8,404 bases of DNA from Planctomycetota bacterium (GTDB lineage: Bacteria > Planctomycetota > Planctomycetia > Isosphaerales > Isosphaeraceae), in the NCBI GenBank assembly GCA_021777685.1, contig JAJYDH010000284.1, positions 1 to 8,404 of the forward strand, given 5' to 3'. Shown here in pieces: positions 1 to 5,794 of the stretch. The notes beneath the pieces were generated by a model. The model saw only the letters and a list, made by a program, of their open reading frames with translations, was not told where the DNA came from and ran no database searches. How positions within the stretch are numbered: position 1 is the first letter of the stretch; the number at the start of each line of letters is the position of its first letter. Position numbers and translations under genes: made by a program.

Positions 1-279
1 CACGACGGCGGCCGGGGCGGGCGGCCTGTCGCCCGAGGCTCGGGCGTCGGACGGTGTCGCCAGGACCGACGCCCGGCGGGTCACGCCGGCCTGGCCGACG
101 AGCTCGGCGCCGATCGTCGGGGCGAGCGCCGAGACGGTCAGCAGGTCGGGGGCCTTCGGGCCGGTCGCGACGGGCCTGTGGACGGCGGCCGATTGGGTCA
201 TGCAGCCGGAAAACGTCGCCACGGCCAGGGCTATCGAGACGGCCGGTCGTCGGCGACCGGCTCGGGATTTCGGATTCAT
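1..279 (-). CDS. Putative lipoprotein, N-terminal 93 residues only
   Basis: The reading frame starts at an ATG at 277-279 and stays open to the window edge, so the C-terminus is missing. A purine-rich Shine-Dalgarno stretch (GGAGAGAGGA on the minus strand) lies about 8 bases upstream. The N-terminus is basic (MNPKSRAGRRRP), followed by a hydrophobic stretch (VSIALAVATF) and then FSGC, which fits a lipobox with the lipidated Cys at residue 26. Phe instead of Leu at -3 makes the lipobox imperfect. The mature part is rich in Ala, Pro and Val, and no domain is recognisable in what is visible. It starts 29 bases after the stop of the TolC-type gene on the same strand, so the two are probably co-transcribed. 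That context would suit an efflux periplasmic adaptor or another envelope lipoprotein, but the visible residues do not decide this. Confidence 0.7.
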   Translation of the reverse strand, partial: MNPKSRAGRRRPAVSIALAVATFSGCMTQSAAVHRPVATGPKAPDLLTVSALAPTIGAELVGQAGVTRRASVLATPSDARASGDRPPAPAAVV

Positions 280-308
280 CGCCGGGTCCTCTCTCCGTGG
301 TTCCGGGA

Positions 309-2033
309 TCAACGGGGGACCGGGCCGGCGACCCGGCCGATGCCGGGAGGGGTCGGAGGGGCCGAGGGAAGGCCCGCGCCCGCGGCCGGGGCCGGGGCCG
401 GGGCGACCCCGGGAGGAGTCCCAACCTCGCGGGTGCCCGGCAGCCCGGACGGGGCCAGCCCTTCGATCGGGACCGGGCGGGCCAGGGCGTCGGCCGGGGG
501 CTGCCCCAGCGCGACATAAAGCTCGAACTGGGCGTTGTTATAGTCCACGATCGCGTCGAGATACTCGCGGCGCGAGTCGTTGAGGAGCCGGAAGTTATTC
601 AGCAGCTCGATCGGCAGGACTTTCCGGCCGGACTGCTGGACGGTCAGGTCGTAATCCTCGCGGAAGCCTCGCTGGCTGGCGCGGACGGCCGCCTCGGTCG
701 TGCCGATCTGGGCGAACCGGGCGTGGGTCCGGGCGTAAGCCACCGCCACCTCGGCCCGGACCCGGTTGAGCACCGCGATCTCCTGGAACCGATTCACGCC
801 CAGGCGGGCCCTCGCCCCCTTGATCAGGGCGGCGTTGCCGACGCCCAGGTTCTGGAGTGTCCAGTACGCGATGACGTCGGTGTCGGTCCGCCCGCTCATG
901 CTGCCGAAGACCGGGTTGACCAGGTTGCTCCCGCCGCCGAAGCCGCCGGCGCCGAAGCCGATCAGCGCGGTCGGGGAGAACGGCAGGACCTTGGCCCCCT
1001 CCAGCTGGAGGAACGCCTCGCGGATCGCGGCCCGCCGCTCGGCCAGCTCGGGCCGGCGGAGCATCCCCAGGGCGATCAATTCGGAGAGCGGCTGGGGGTC
1101 GGGGACGATCTGCAGGGGCACGACGTAGGCGTCGGTCGGATGGAGCCGGATCGAGGGATCGAGGTTGATGACCCGGCAGAGCTCGGCCGAGGCCGTGAGG
1201 ATCAGCCCCTCGGATGCGAGGACCTGGCCCTCGCGGCGGGCCAGCTCGGACGCGGCCCGGTCGGCATCGGCCTGCCGGCCCTGGCCGGTCGAGGCGTAGA
1301 CGGCCGTCAGCCGGGCGACCTCGCGGGCCTCGTCGCGGGCCTGGAGCGACACCGCGCGGATGCCCTCGGCGCGGATCAGCTCGGAGTAGGCCAAGGCCAC
1401 CTGGAGGAACACCTGGTTGCGGACCGCCAGCGTGGCGAACTGGCGCTGGAACACCACCTGCCTCGACGTCAGGTAGGCGAAGATCCCCTGGCCGATGTTC
1501 CCGCCGAGGAACACGCCGGGGATGTTGACCGAGCCCGCCGCGACGGCGTTGGCCCCCGCCCCGACGTACACCGCGCTCCGCTGGACGGAGAGAATGTTGC
1601 CGTTGGATTGCTGGAGGACGCCGGTGTGCGTGTCGTAATTCGTGCCGAGGTTGATCGTCGGAAGGATCTGGGCCGCGGCGAACATCCGGAACGCAACCGC
1701 CTCGAGAACGCGCTGGCGGGCCACGTTCAACTCGGGGTTCTCCACGCCGGCGAGCCGGAGCGCCGTGTTGAGGTCGATCTCCCGGTTCTCTCCCGGGAGG
1801 ATCGAAGGTGGCGAGGGGATGACGATGGGCGTCGCCACCGCGCCGGGCCGGGCCGGGGGCCTCGGTCGGTCGCCGGCCTCGGGGAGGGCGGGAAGCCCTT
1901 CGGGCCCCGGGCCGCCCTCGGGCCCGGGTGCCTGTGGGGGTATCGGGGGACCCTCGGCCGCTCTGGAAACCTGACCTGTGGCCCACGCGGCGAGACACGC
2001 CATCGCCAGCCATGCCCTGCGGTTACGCCGCAT
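309..2033 (-). CDS. TolC-family outer membrane efflux protein
   Basis: A 574-residue protein with a signal peptide (MRRNRRAWLAMACLAAWATG, likely cut near Ala26). A proline-rich linker spans about residues 28-82. The core shows the internal duplication of the outer membrane efflux protein (OEP) family. Repeat one begins near ALRLAGVENPEL (residues 91-102) and repeat two near LIALGMLRRPEL (319-330). Each repeat has long amphipathic helices and a strand-like segment, for example LPTINLGTNYDTHTG and SPTALIGFGAGGFGG. The family forms trimeric outer-membrane/periplasmic tunnels that pair with inner-membrane pumps and periplasmic adaptors. A Pro/Ala-rich tail of about 55 residues (517-574) follows, longer than in Escherichia coli TolC. 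The start is firm: AGGAGGT at 2038-2044 lies 4 bases from the ATG. The substrate is unknown. The gene follows a P450 gene by 145 bases and precedes a putative lipoprotein by 29 bases. Confidence 0.93.
   Translation of the reverse strand: MRRNRRAWLAMACLAAWATGQVSRAAEGPPIPPQAPGPEGGPGPEGLPALPEAGDRPRPPARPGAVATPIVIPSPPSILPGENREIDLNTALRLAGVENPELNVARQRVLEAVAFRMFAAAQILPTINLGTNYDTHTGVLQQSNGNILSVQRSAVYVGAGANAVAAGSVNIPGVFLGGNIGQGIFAYLTSRQVVFQRQFATLAVRNQVFLQVALAYSELIRAEGIRAVSLQARDEAREVARLTAVYASTGQGRQADADRAASELARREGQVLASEGLILTASAELCRVINLDPSIRLHPTDAYVVPLQIVPDPQPLSELIALGMLRRPELAERRAAIREAFLQLEGAKVLPFSPTALIGFGAGGFGGGSNLVNPVFGSMSGRTDTDVIAYWTLQNLGVGNAALIKGARARLGVNRFQEIAVLNRVRAEVAVAYARTHARFAQIGTTEAAVRASQRGFREDYDLTVQQSGRKVLPIELLNNFRLLNDSRREYLDAIVDYNNAQFELYVALGQPPADALARPVPIEGLAPSGLPGTREVGTPPGVAPAPAPAAGAGLPSAPPTPPGIGRVAGPVPR
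384..403. repeat. Short GGGGCC hexamer run inside the TolC-type gene
   Basis: About three and a third tandem copies of GGGGCC (written from GGCCGG). They lie in the codons for the Ala/Pro-rich C-terminal tail of the TolC-type protein, around residues 544-550 (APAPAPA). One unit equals two codons, so gain or loss of a unit would keep the frame and change the tail by an Ala-Pro pair. It may be simple codon-bias low complexity. Confidence 0.5.
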
Positions 2034-2178
2034 GGTGACCTCCTGTCACGAAGGAAAGCCGAGGAGGATGAACTCCGTCGTGCCGTTACTGCCCCTGATC
2101 TTGCATCGTCCGGAGAACTTGCCGGACTTGAGGGCAACGGCGGACAAGTCGGCCTTGACGACGCGAGGGGCCGTCGGC

Positions 2179-3534
2179 TCACCCGGCGATCGGGATCGAT
2201 CCCTCGCGGTCCCGGACCACCATCCGGGTGCCGGATCGGGGGCGGAGGGTGATCGACGCGGCCAGGGTCAGCTCCTCGCCCGGGACGATCTCCAGCCGCC
2301 GGGCCTGGGCGAGGGTCGCCAGCAGGAGGACGGCCTCCATCATCGCGAAGTGGTTGCCGATGCAGACCCGAGGGCCGTCGCCGAACGGGAGGTACGCCCC
2401 CTTCGGGAGCCTCCGGGCAAGGTCGTTGTCCCAGCGCTCCGGGCGGAACGAATCGGGGTCGTCGAACCAGCGCGGGTCGCGGTGCAGGACCCATTGCGAG
2501 ACCAGCAGTTGCGTCCCCTTCCGGGTCGGATAGCCGCCGATCTCGAAGTCCTCGGTCGCCTCCCGGCCGATCGCCCACGCGGGCGGATAGAGCCTCATCG
2601 ACTCCCTGATGACCCAGTCCGTGTAGCGGAGCCGGGGGACGTCGGCCGCCGAGGGGGGCCGCCCGCCGAGGACCTCATCAAGCTCGGCCCCGAGCCTCGC
2701 CACGGCCTCGGGGTGACGGGCCAGGAGGAGGAAGGCGAAGGTCAGCGTCAGCGCCGTGGTCTCGTGGCCGGCGAGGAACAGGGTGACGCACTCGTCGCGG
2801 AGCTGCCGGTCGGTCATCCCGGCCCCCTCCTCGTCCCGCGCTGCGAGGAGGTGTGACAGGAGGTCGCCGGGGTCGTCGCCGCCGGCCCTCCTCCGGCGGA
2901 TGATCCCGTAGAGGATCTCGTCGAGCCGGGCGACGGCCGCCCGGAACTCGCGGTTCTCGCGGGTCGGCAGCCACTCGCGAACCTTGAGGAACTTCATCGG
3001 GTTGAGGTAATACTTCATCATGACTTCGATGCAACGGCCGACGTCGCTCGACTCGGCCCCGACCTCGGCGTCGAAGAGCGTCTTGGCGACGATCCCCAGC
3101 GTCAGGTCCATCATGTCCTGGTGGACGTCGCGGGGCCGGCCGACGTCCCATCGGCCCAGGAGCCGGAGGGCGTGCTCGACCATCACCGCCCCGTACCGCT
3201 CGATCGCCCCCCGCTGGAACGCGGGCATGGCCAGCTTCCGCTGCCGACGCCACGACGCCCCCTCGCTCGTCAGCAGCCCCCGGCCGACGACGGGCATGAT
3301 CATCCTGGTCAGCCGGTCCTTGATGACCTCCGACGAGCGCGATCGGAGCACCTCCTCGACCAGCGAGGGATGGTTCAGCAGGTAGTAATCCGAGGTGCCC
3401 AGCCGGAGCCGGACGACGTCGCCGTGCTCGCGGGCGCACCGGGTCAGGAACCCGAGCGAGTCGCCCATGTAGTCGAGCGTGTGGCCCAGGAAGAGCCGGC
3501 CCTTCGGCCCCGGCGGGATCTTGGCGACGGCCAC
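2179..3534 (-). CDS. Cytochrome P450
   Basis: A 451-residue haem monooxygenase with the P450 hallmarks in order: a proline-rich N-terminus PPGP (7-10), helix C WRRQRK (95-100, Trp and Arg contacting haem propionates), the I-helix oxygen-activation motif AGHETT (255-260), the ExxR pair E311/R314, FRPERW (363-368), and the haem loop FGDGPRVCIG (384-393) with Cys391 as thiolate ligand. Length is normal for a soluble bacterial P450, and no membrane anchor is seen. AGHETT and the overall layout resemble class II-like bacterial P450s (CYP102/CYP110 style) that oxidise fatty acids, terpenoids or similar lipophiles; the substrate cannot be read from sequence. No ferredoxin or reductase gene is in view. 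The start is GTG at 3534: a stop lies five codons upstream in frame (3547-3549), and GGAGGA sits about 6 bases before it. It is transcribed divergently from the phosphatase gene. Confidence 0.96.
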   Translation of the reverse strand: MAVAKIPPGPKGRLFLGHTLDYMGDSLGFLTRCAREHGDVVRLRLGTSDYYLLNHPSLVEEVLRSRSSEVIKDRLTRMIMPVVGRGLLTSEGASWRRQRKLAMPAFQRGAIERYGAVMVEHALRLLGRWDVGRPRDVHQDMMDLTLGIVAKTLFDAEVGAESSDVGRCIEVMMKYYLNPMKFLKVREWLPTRENREFRAAVARLDEILYGIIRRRRAGGDDPGDLLSHLLAARDEEGAGMTDRQLRDECVTLFLAGHETTALTLTFAFLLLARHPEAVARLGAELDEVLGGRPPSAADVPRLRYTDWVIRESMRLYPPAWAIGREATEDFEIGGYPTRKGTQLLVSQWVLHRDPRWFDDPDSFRPERWDNDLARRLPKGAYLPFGDGPRVCIGNHFAMMEAVLLLATLAQARRLEIVPGEELTLAASITLRPRSGTRMVVRDREGSIPIAG

Positions 3535-3571
3535 GGCGCTCCTCCATCATGACTTCCGACCCGGACGGGCT

Positions 3572-3600
3572 ATTGTGGCCGCTCGGGGCACCTCCGTCGA
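3572..3600 (-). promoter_or_regulatory. Candidate sigma-70-type promoter for the P450 gene
   Basis: On the minus strand TCGACG (3600-3595, 4 of 6 to TTGACA) is separated by 17 bases from CACAAT (3577-3572, 4 of 6 to TATAAT). Transcription would start near 3565, giving a leader of about 30 bases that includes the GGAGGA ribosome site. The score is modest, and planctomycete promoters are poorly defined, so this is a candidate only. Confidence 0.35.
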
Positions 3601-3625
3601 CCCGCGCGGCGAAATGACCGGACCG

Positions 3626-3654
3626 TTGAAACGCCGGCGAGGGCGTGGCACACT
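3626..3654 (+). promoter_or_regulatory. Candidate sigma-70-type promoter giving a leaderless phosphatase mRNA
   Basis: TTGAAA (3626-3631, 5 of 6 to TTGACA), a spacer of exactly 17 bases, then CACACT (3649-3654; it keeps the conserved A at position 2 and T at position 6 of TATAAT). Six bases later is position 3661, the A of the ATG of the phosphatase gene. This would be the expected transcription start, so the mRNA would have no leader. In agreement, no good Shine-Dalgarno site stands before this ATG; the closest is GAGGG about 17 bases away. The -10 match is weak, which limits confidence. Confidence 0.4.
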
Positions 3655-3660
3655 CTGCCC

Positions 3661-4929
3661 ATGGACGATCCGGCGACCAGAACCGGCGAGGGCGAGCCGA
3701 CCGCGGGCGACCTGATGGAGGTCCTCGAGGTCGCCCGCTCGCTCGCCGCGTCGCCGGAACTCCAGCCGCTCCTGGAGCTGGTCGAGGCGTCGGTCCTCCG
3801 GGTCCTCGACTGCGACCGGGCGGGCGTCTTCGTCCTCGACGAGTCGACCAACGAGCTGGCCGGCCGGGCCGTGACCGGCGAGCCGGGGCTCCGCTTCCCG
3901 GCCGATCGAGGGATCGCCGGCGCCGTGCTCCGCGACGGGGTCGCGATCCGGATCGAGGACGCCCACCTCGACCCCCGGTTCAACCCCGAGGTCGACCGCC
4001 GGACCGGCTACCGGACCCGGAGCCTGCTCACCGTCCCGGTCCGCGACTATTCCAACAGGCCGATCGGCGTCCTCACGGCGCTGAACCGGCGAGGAGGGCC
4101 GTTCACCGCCCGCGATGAGGCCCTGGCCGCCGCCCTGTCCGTCCAGGTCGGCGTGGCGATCCAGCGCCAGCTCCTCCTGGACCAGTCCGAGGAGCGCAGG
4201 CGGTTCGAGCGCGACCTGGAGGTCGCCCGGAAGATCCAGCAGGGGCTGATGCCCCGCCGCCCGCCCAAGGTCCCCGGCCTGGACGTCGCCGGCTGGAACC
4301 TGCCGGCCGACGAGACCGGCGGCGACTTCTTCGACCTCCAGCCGCTCGAAGACGGGCCGCTGGCCCTGACCGTCGCCGACGTCGCCGGCCACGGGATCGG
4401 CCCGGCCCTGCTCGTCGCCGAGTGCCGGGCCTTCATCCGCGCCTCGCTGACCCAGGCCCGCGACCCCGCCCGGCTCGTCGAGGTGGTCGACGTCCTGCTC
4501 GCCGAGGACCTGCCCGCCGACCGGTTCATCACCCTCTTCTTCGGCCTGGTCGACCCCGCCGACGGCCTGCTCCGATACAGCTCGGCCGGGCACGGCCCGA
4601 ACCTGCTCTATCGCCGGGCCACCGGCCTCGTCGAGGAACTCCCCCCGCACGGCCCGCCCCTCGGCCTCGCCCCCGAGCTTCCCAAGGACCAGACCGAGGT
4701 CCCCATCCACCCCGGCGACATCCTCGCCGTCTTCACCGACGGCTTCAGCGAGTGGGCCAACCTCGCTGGCGAGCAATTCGGGGCCGACCGCCTGGGCGCC
4801 GCGATCGCCCGGAATCGCGACCTCCCGGCCGCCCGGCTGATCGCCGCGATCCACGAGGAATTGCTCGCCTTCGTCGACGGGACACCCCAGCCCGACGACC
4901 TCACCGCCGTGGTCCTCAAACGCCCCTGA
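3661..4929 (+). CDS. GAF-domain PP2C-type (SpoIIE/RsbU) serine phosphatase
   Basis: A 422-residue soluble protein. A GAF-type sensor domain covers about residues 33-170 (RFPADRGIAGAVLRDG, RSLLTVPVRD and GVLTALNR are typical). A helical linker follows (about 171-196, ERDLEVARKIQQGLMP), then a PPM/SpoIIE phosphatase domain (about 205-421). Its metal and catalytic motifs are intact: TGGDFFD (219-225, Asp222), ADVAGHG (239-245, Asp240), SAGHGP (308-313), TDGFSE (359-364, Asp360) and PDDLTAVVLKR (411-421). Family members dephosphorylate anti-anti-sigma (STAS) proteins in partner-switching circuits; the GAF domain would sense a small ligand. No STAS protein, anti-sigma kinase or sigma factor is in view, so the target is unknown. 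No in-frame ATG lies just upstream, and no strong Shine-Dalgarno site precedes this ATG. It is divergent from the P450 gene and could share regulation through the 126-base gap. Confidence 0.94.
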   Translation: MDDPATRTGEGEPTAGDLMEVLEVARSLAASPELQPLLELVEASVLRVLDCDRAGVFVLDESTNELAGRAVTGEPGLRFPADRGIAGAVLRDGVAIRIEDAHLDPRFNPEVDRRTGYRTRSLLTVPVRDYSNRPIGVLTALNRRGGPFTARDEALAAALSVQVGVAIQRQLLLDQSEERRRFERDLEVARKIQQGLMPRRPPKVPGLDVAGWNLPADETGGDFFDLQPLEDGPLALTVADVAGHGIGPALLVAECRAFIRASLTQARDPARLVEVVDVLLAEDLPADRFITLFFGLVDPADGLLRYSSAGHGPNLLYRRATGLVEELPPHGPPLGLAPELPKDQTEVPIHPGDILAVFTDGFSEWANLAGEQFGADRLGAAIARNRDLPAARLIAAIHEELLAFVDGTPQPDDLTAVVLKRP

Positions 4930-4956
4930 TGGCCCGGGGGCCGGCCTTCCCAAACG

Positions 4957-4992
4957 AAGCCATTTGACGTAAGCCATTACATAAAAGTGGTT
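4957..4992. repeat. Short AAGCCATT repeat with 14-base period
   Basis: AAGCCATT occurs at 4957-4964 and again at 4971-4978. A weaker copy, AAGTGGTT, lies at 4985-4992, so all three are spaced 14 bases apart. The stretch is AT-richer than its surroundings. It sits 27 bases after the phosphatase stop and just before the long inverted repeat. It could be a binding-site array or chance. The rest of the 268-base gap (4930-5197) holds the inverted repeat and the Shine-Dalgarno site of the next gene, and no gene is seen there. Confidence 0.35.
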
Positions 4993-5007
4993 TGTGTGGT
5001 GGTTCTT

Positions 5008-5085
5008 CGTAGGGTGGGTCGAGCCTCGGGCGAGCCCCACCACGCAGTGATGATGGGCCGCACCCGAGGCTCGACCCACTCTACG
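5008..5085. repeat. Inverted repeat resembling a REP doublet (REPIN)
   Basis: Two 23-base arms, 5008-5030 (begins CGTAGGGTGGGTCGAG) and 5063-5085 (ends CTCGACCCACTCTACG), are reverse complements at 22 of 23 positions. They flank a 32-base centre that also pairs in part. The left half can also fold alone: GGTGGGTCG (5013-5021) pairs with CGA (5031-5033) and CCCACC (5036-5041). This two-hairpin layout is that of paired REP sequences, short palindromes that are scattered between genes and spread by RAYT transposases encoded elsewhere. From memory, elements starting GTAGGGTGGG recur in many bacterial genomes. The copy number in this genome cannot be seen here. The DNA reads open in several frames, giving spurious ORFs. 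Confidence 0.75.
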
Positions 5086-5197
5086 AGAGGTCCCTCCCGT
5101 GGACGAGGACCAAGCGTCCAGGAAGCTTTTCGCGATTTTCCCGAACAGACGGGCTGGGCCGGCGAATATCCTCCTGTCCACCGAAGGAGGTGGGACC

Positions 5198-5446
5198 ATG
5201 CGATACCTGATGGCTCTGATTTGCCCGCCCCTCGCCTTGATGGCGTGCAAGCGTTGGTTCCAGGCGATCCCCTCCGCGATCCTCTACGGGCTGGCGATCG
5301 TCACGGCCCGATACGGGGTCGGGGCCCTGATCGAGTTCTTCCTGATCCTCTGGGCCGTGAACGTCGTCGGCGATGAGAAGGCCGGCCGCGAGTCCGGCGC
5401 CTTCATCCGGACCGTCGCGCCGATCCCCGTCATCCGGTCGCGTTGA
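5198..5446 (+). CDS. Small membrane protein, YqaE/Pmp3-like
   Basis: An 82-residue protein. The start is well supported: AAGGAGG at 5184-5190 lies 7 bases before the ATG. The N-terminus (MRYLMALICPPLALMACKR) looks like the first helix of the YqaE/Pmp3 (UPF0057) family, whose members begin with a hydrophobic helix containing a Pro-Pro pair. FQAIPSAIL then matches the usual turn into helix two. The second hydrophobic stretch (about residues 24-57) is longer than usual, interrupted by TARYG, and ends in LWAVNVVGDEKAGRE. The last 20 or so residues are polar to neutral and do not belong to the standard family core (about 50-60 residues). Family members are small cation-stress-associated membrane proteins of unclear mechanism. 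Assignment is by pattern recognition, and a different two-helix family is possible. It stands alone between two structured intergenic regions. Confidence 0.75.
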   Translation: MRYLMALICPPLALMACKRWFQAIPSAILYGLAIVTARYGVGALIEFFLILWAVNVVGDEKAGRESGAFIRTVAPIPVIRSR

Positions 5447-5520
5447 CCTCGCCGGGTCATGAGGGGATGTTGTCGGTCTGGATGATGGGGAAGTCTGGGT
5501 AATTTTCGATGGAGTGGCGA

Positions 5521-5630
5521 CAGGCTTTCGCCGATATTCAAGAGGAATGCGCTTCGGAATTTTCCCGCCAGTTCGGCGGGAAAATGCGTATCTCTTTTGA
5601 TGGCGAGGGCTTCGTCGGTCGTCGAGCCTG
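5521..5630 (+). other. Long structured element, candidate plus-strand RNA hairpin or small dispersed repeat
   Basis: The core is a perfect 11-base-pair stem: ATTTTCCCGCC (5559-5569) with GGCGGGAAAAT (5575-5585), closed by a 5-base loop (AGTTC). After a 6-base bulge on the left side (5553-5558), a second stem pairs 5538-5552 with 5586-5600 at 14 of 15 positions, three of them G-U in the plus sense. Further out, TTCGCC (5527-5532) can pair with GGCGAG (5602-5607), and CAGGCT (5521-5526) pairs with AGCCTG (5625-5630). In minus-strand RNA the three wobble pairs become A/C mismatches, so the structure favours plus-strand RNA. No T-run follows the stem directly, although TTTT occurs at 5595-5598, so it is not a classic terminator. 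It lies 75-185 bases after the Pmp3-like stop. Confidence 0.6.
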
Positions 5631-5662
5631 CCGGAATGGGCACGATCCTCGACCCTGCCCGT

Positions 5663-5701
5663 TGCGATCGTGCCTCGATCGCATCCCAGCCATCGCATCC
5701 C
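5663..5701. repeat. 21-base palindrome plus overlapping direct repeat
   Basis: TGCGATCG (5663-5670) and CGATCGCA (5676-5683) are perfect inverted arms around TGCCT. The right arm overlaps the first copy of a 10-base direct repeat, ATCGCATCCC, at 5678-5687 and 5692-5701 (14-base spacing). This could be an operator or a small hairpin in the leader of the next gene. No known binding protein is suggested. Confidence 0.45.
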
Positions 5702-5746
5702 CCCTGTTAAACCTATCTTCGCCGCAGCTCGCGAGGGGTCGCGACC

Positions 5747-5780
5747 GTGATCGGTCGGTCGTGATCCGGTCGGGGTGATC
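5747..5780. repeat. Three GTGATC boxes at exact 14-base spacing before a start codon
   Basis: GTGATC occurs at 5747, 5761 and 5775, each exactly 14 bases from the next. The first two spacers share GGTCGG, shifted by one base. The last box ends 14 bases before the ATG at 5795 and only 3 bases before the weak Shine-Dalgarno (GGAG, 5784-5787). The position suits a regulator-binding array or a repeated RNA-level signal controlling the downstream gene. Chance is possible in such biased sequence. Confidence 0.4.
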
Positions 5781-5794
5781 TCCGGAGTCCAGTC

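Larger units (their letters stand above)
5447..5794. other. 348-base intergenic region without a convincing gene
   Basis: No reading frame here has both a ribosome site and protein-like composition. The 89-codon frame starting at 5509 runs straight through the hairpin and palindrome and lacks a good Shine-Dalgarno site. The region contains a long hairpin (5521-5630), a 21-base palindrome with an overlapping direct repeat (5663-5701), an AT-richer patch (CCTGTTAAACCTATCTT, 5703-5719) that could hold a promoter for the next gene, and three GTGATC boxes (5747-5780). No confident -35/-10 pair was found. Confidence 0.6.

Noticed and set aside
2108..2127. Small inverted repeat GTCCGG/CCGGAC between the P450 and TolC-type genes, as a terminator
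   Set aside because: Only 6 base pairs with an 8-base loop and no following T-run on the minus strand, so transcription termination is not supported.
54..2252. 732-codon open frame on the plus strand opposite the TolC-type gene
   Set aside because: It is antisense to a well-supported gene, its translation is Gly/Arg/Pro/Asp-rich without domains, and it has no convincing ribosome site. Long shadow frames are expected at this GC content.
3646..3660. Possible sigma-54 promoter (TGGCAC) before the phosphatase gene
   Set aside because: The GC of the -12 element is two bases too close to the GG of the -24 element, and the TT of TTGC is missing, so the strict sigma-54 spacing is not met.
4931..4948. 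GC-rich palindromic stretch right after the phosphatase stop, as an intrinsic terminator
   Set aside because: Stems of about 4 base pairs and only two T residues after it. Such GGCC stretches are common throughout this sequence.
3547..5250. 567-codon minus-strand frame across the phosphatase gene and the inverted repeat
   Set aside because: It is antisense to a gene with intact catalytic motifs, and its N-terminal part is simply the translated inverted repeat and flanks.
5509..5778. 89-codon plus-strand frame in the gap after the Pmp3-like gene
   Set aside because: No good Shine-Dalgarno site. It reads through the hairpin, the palindrome and two GTGATC boxes, and has no domain-like composition.
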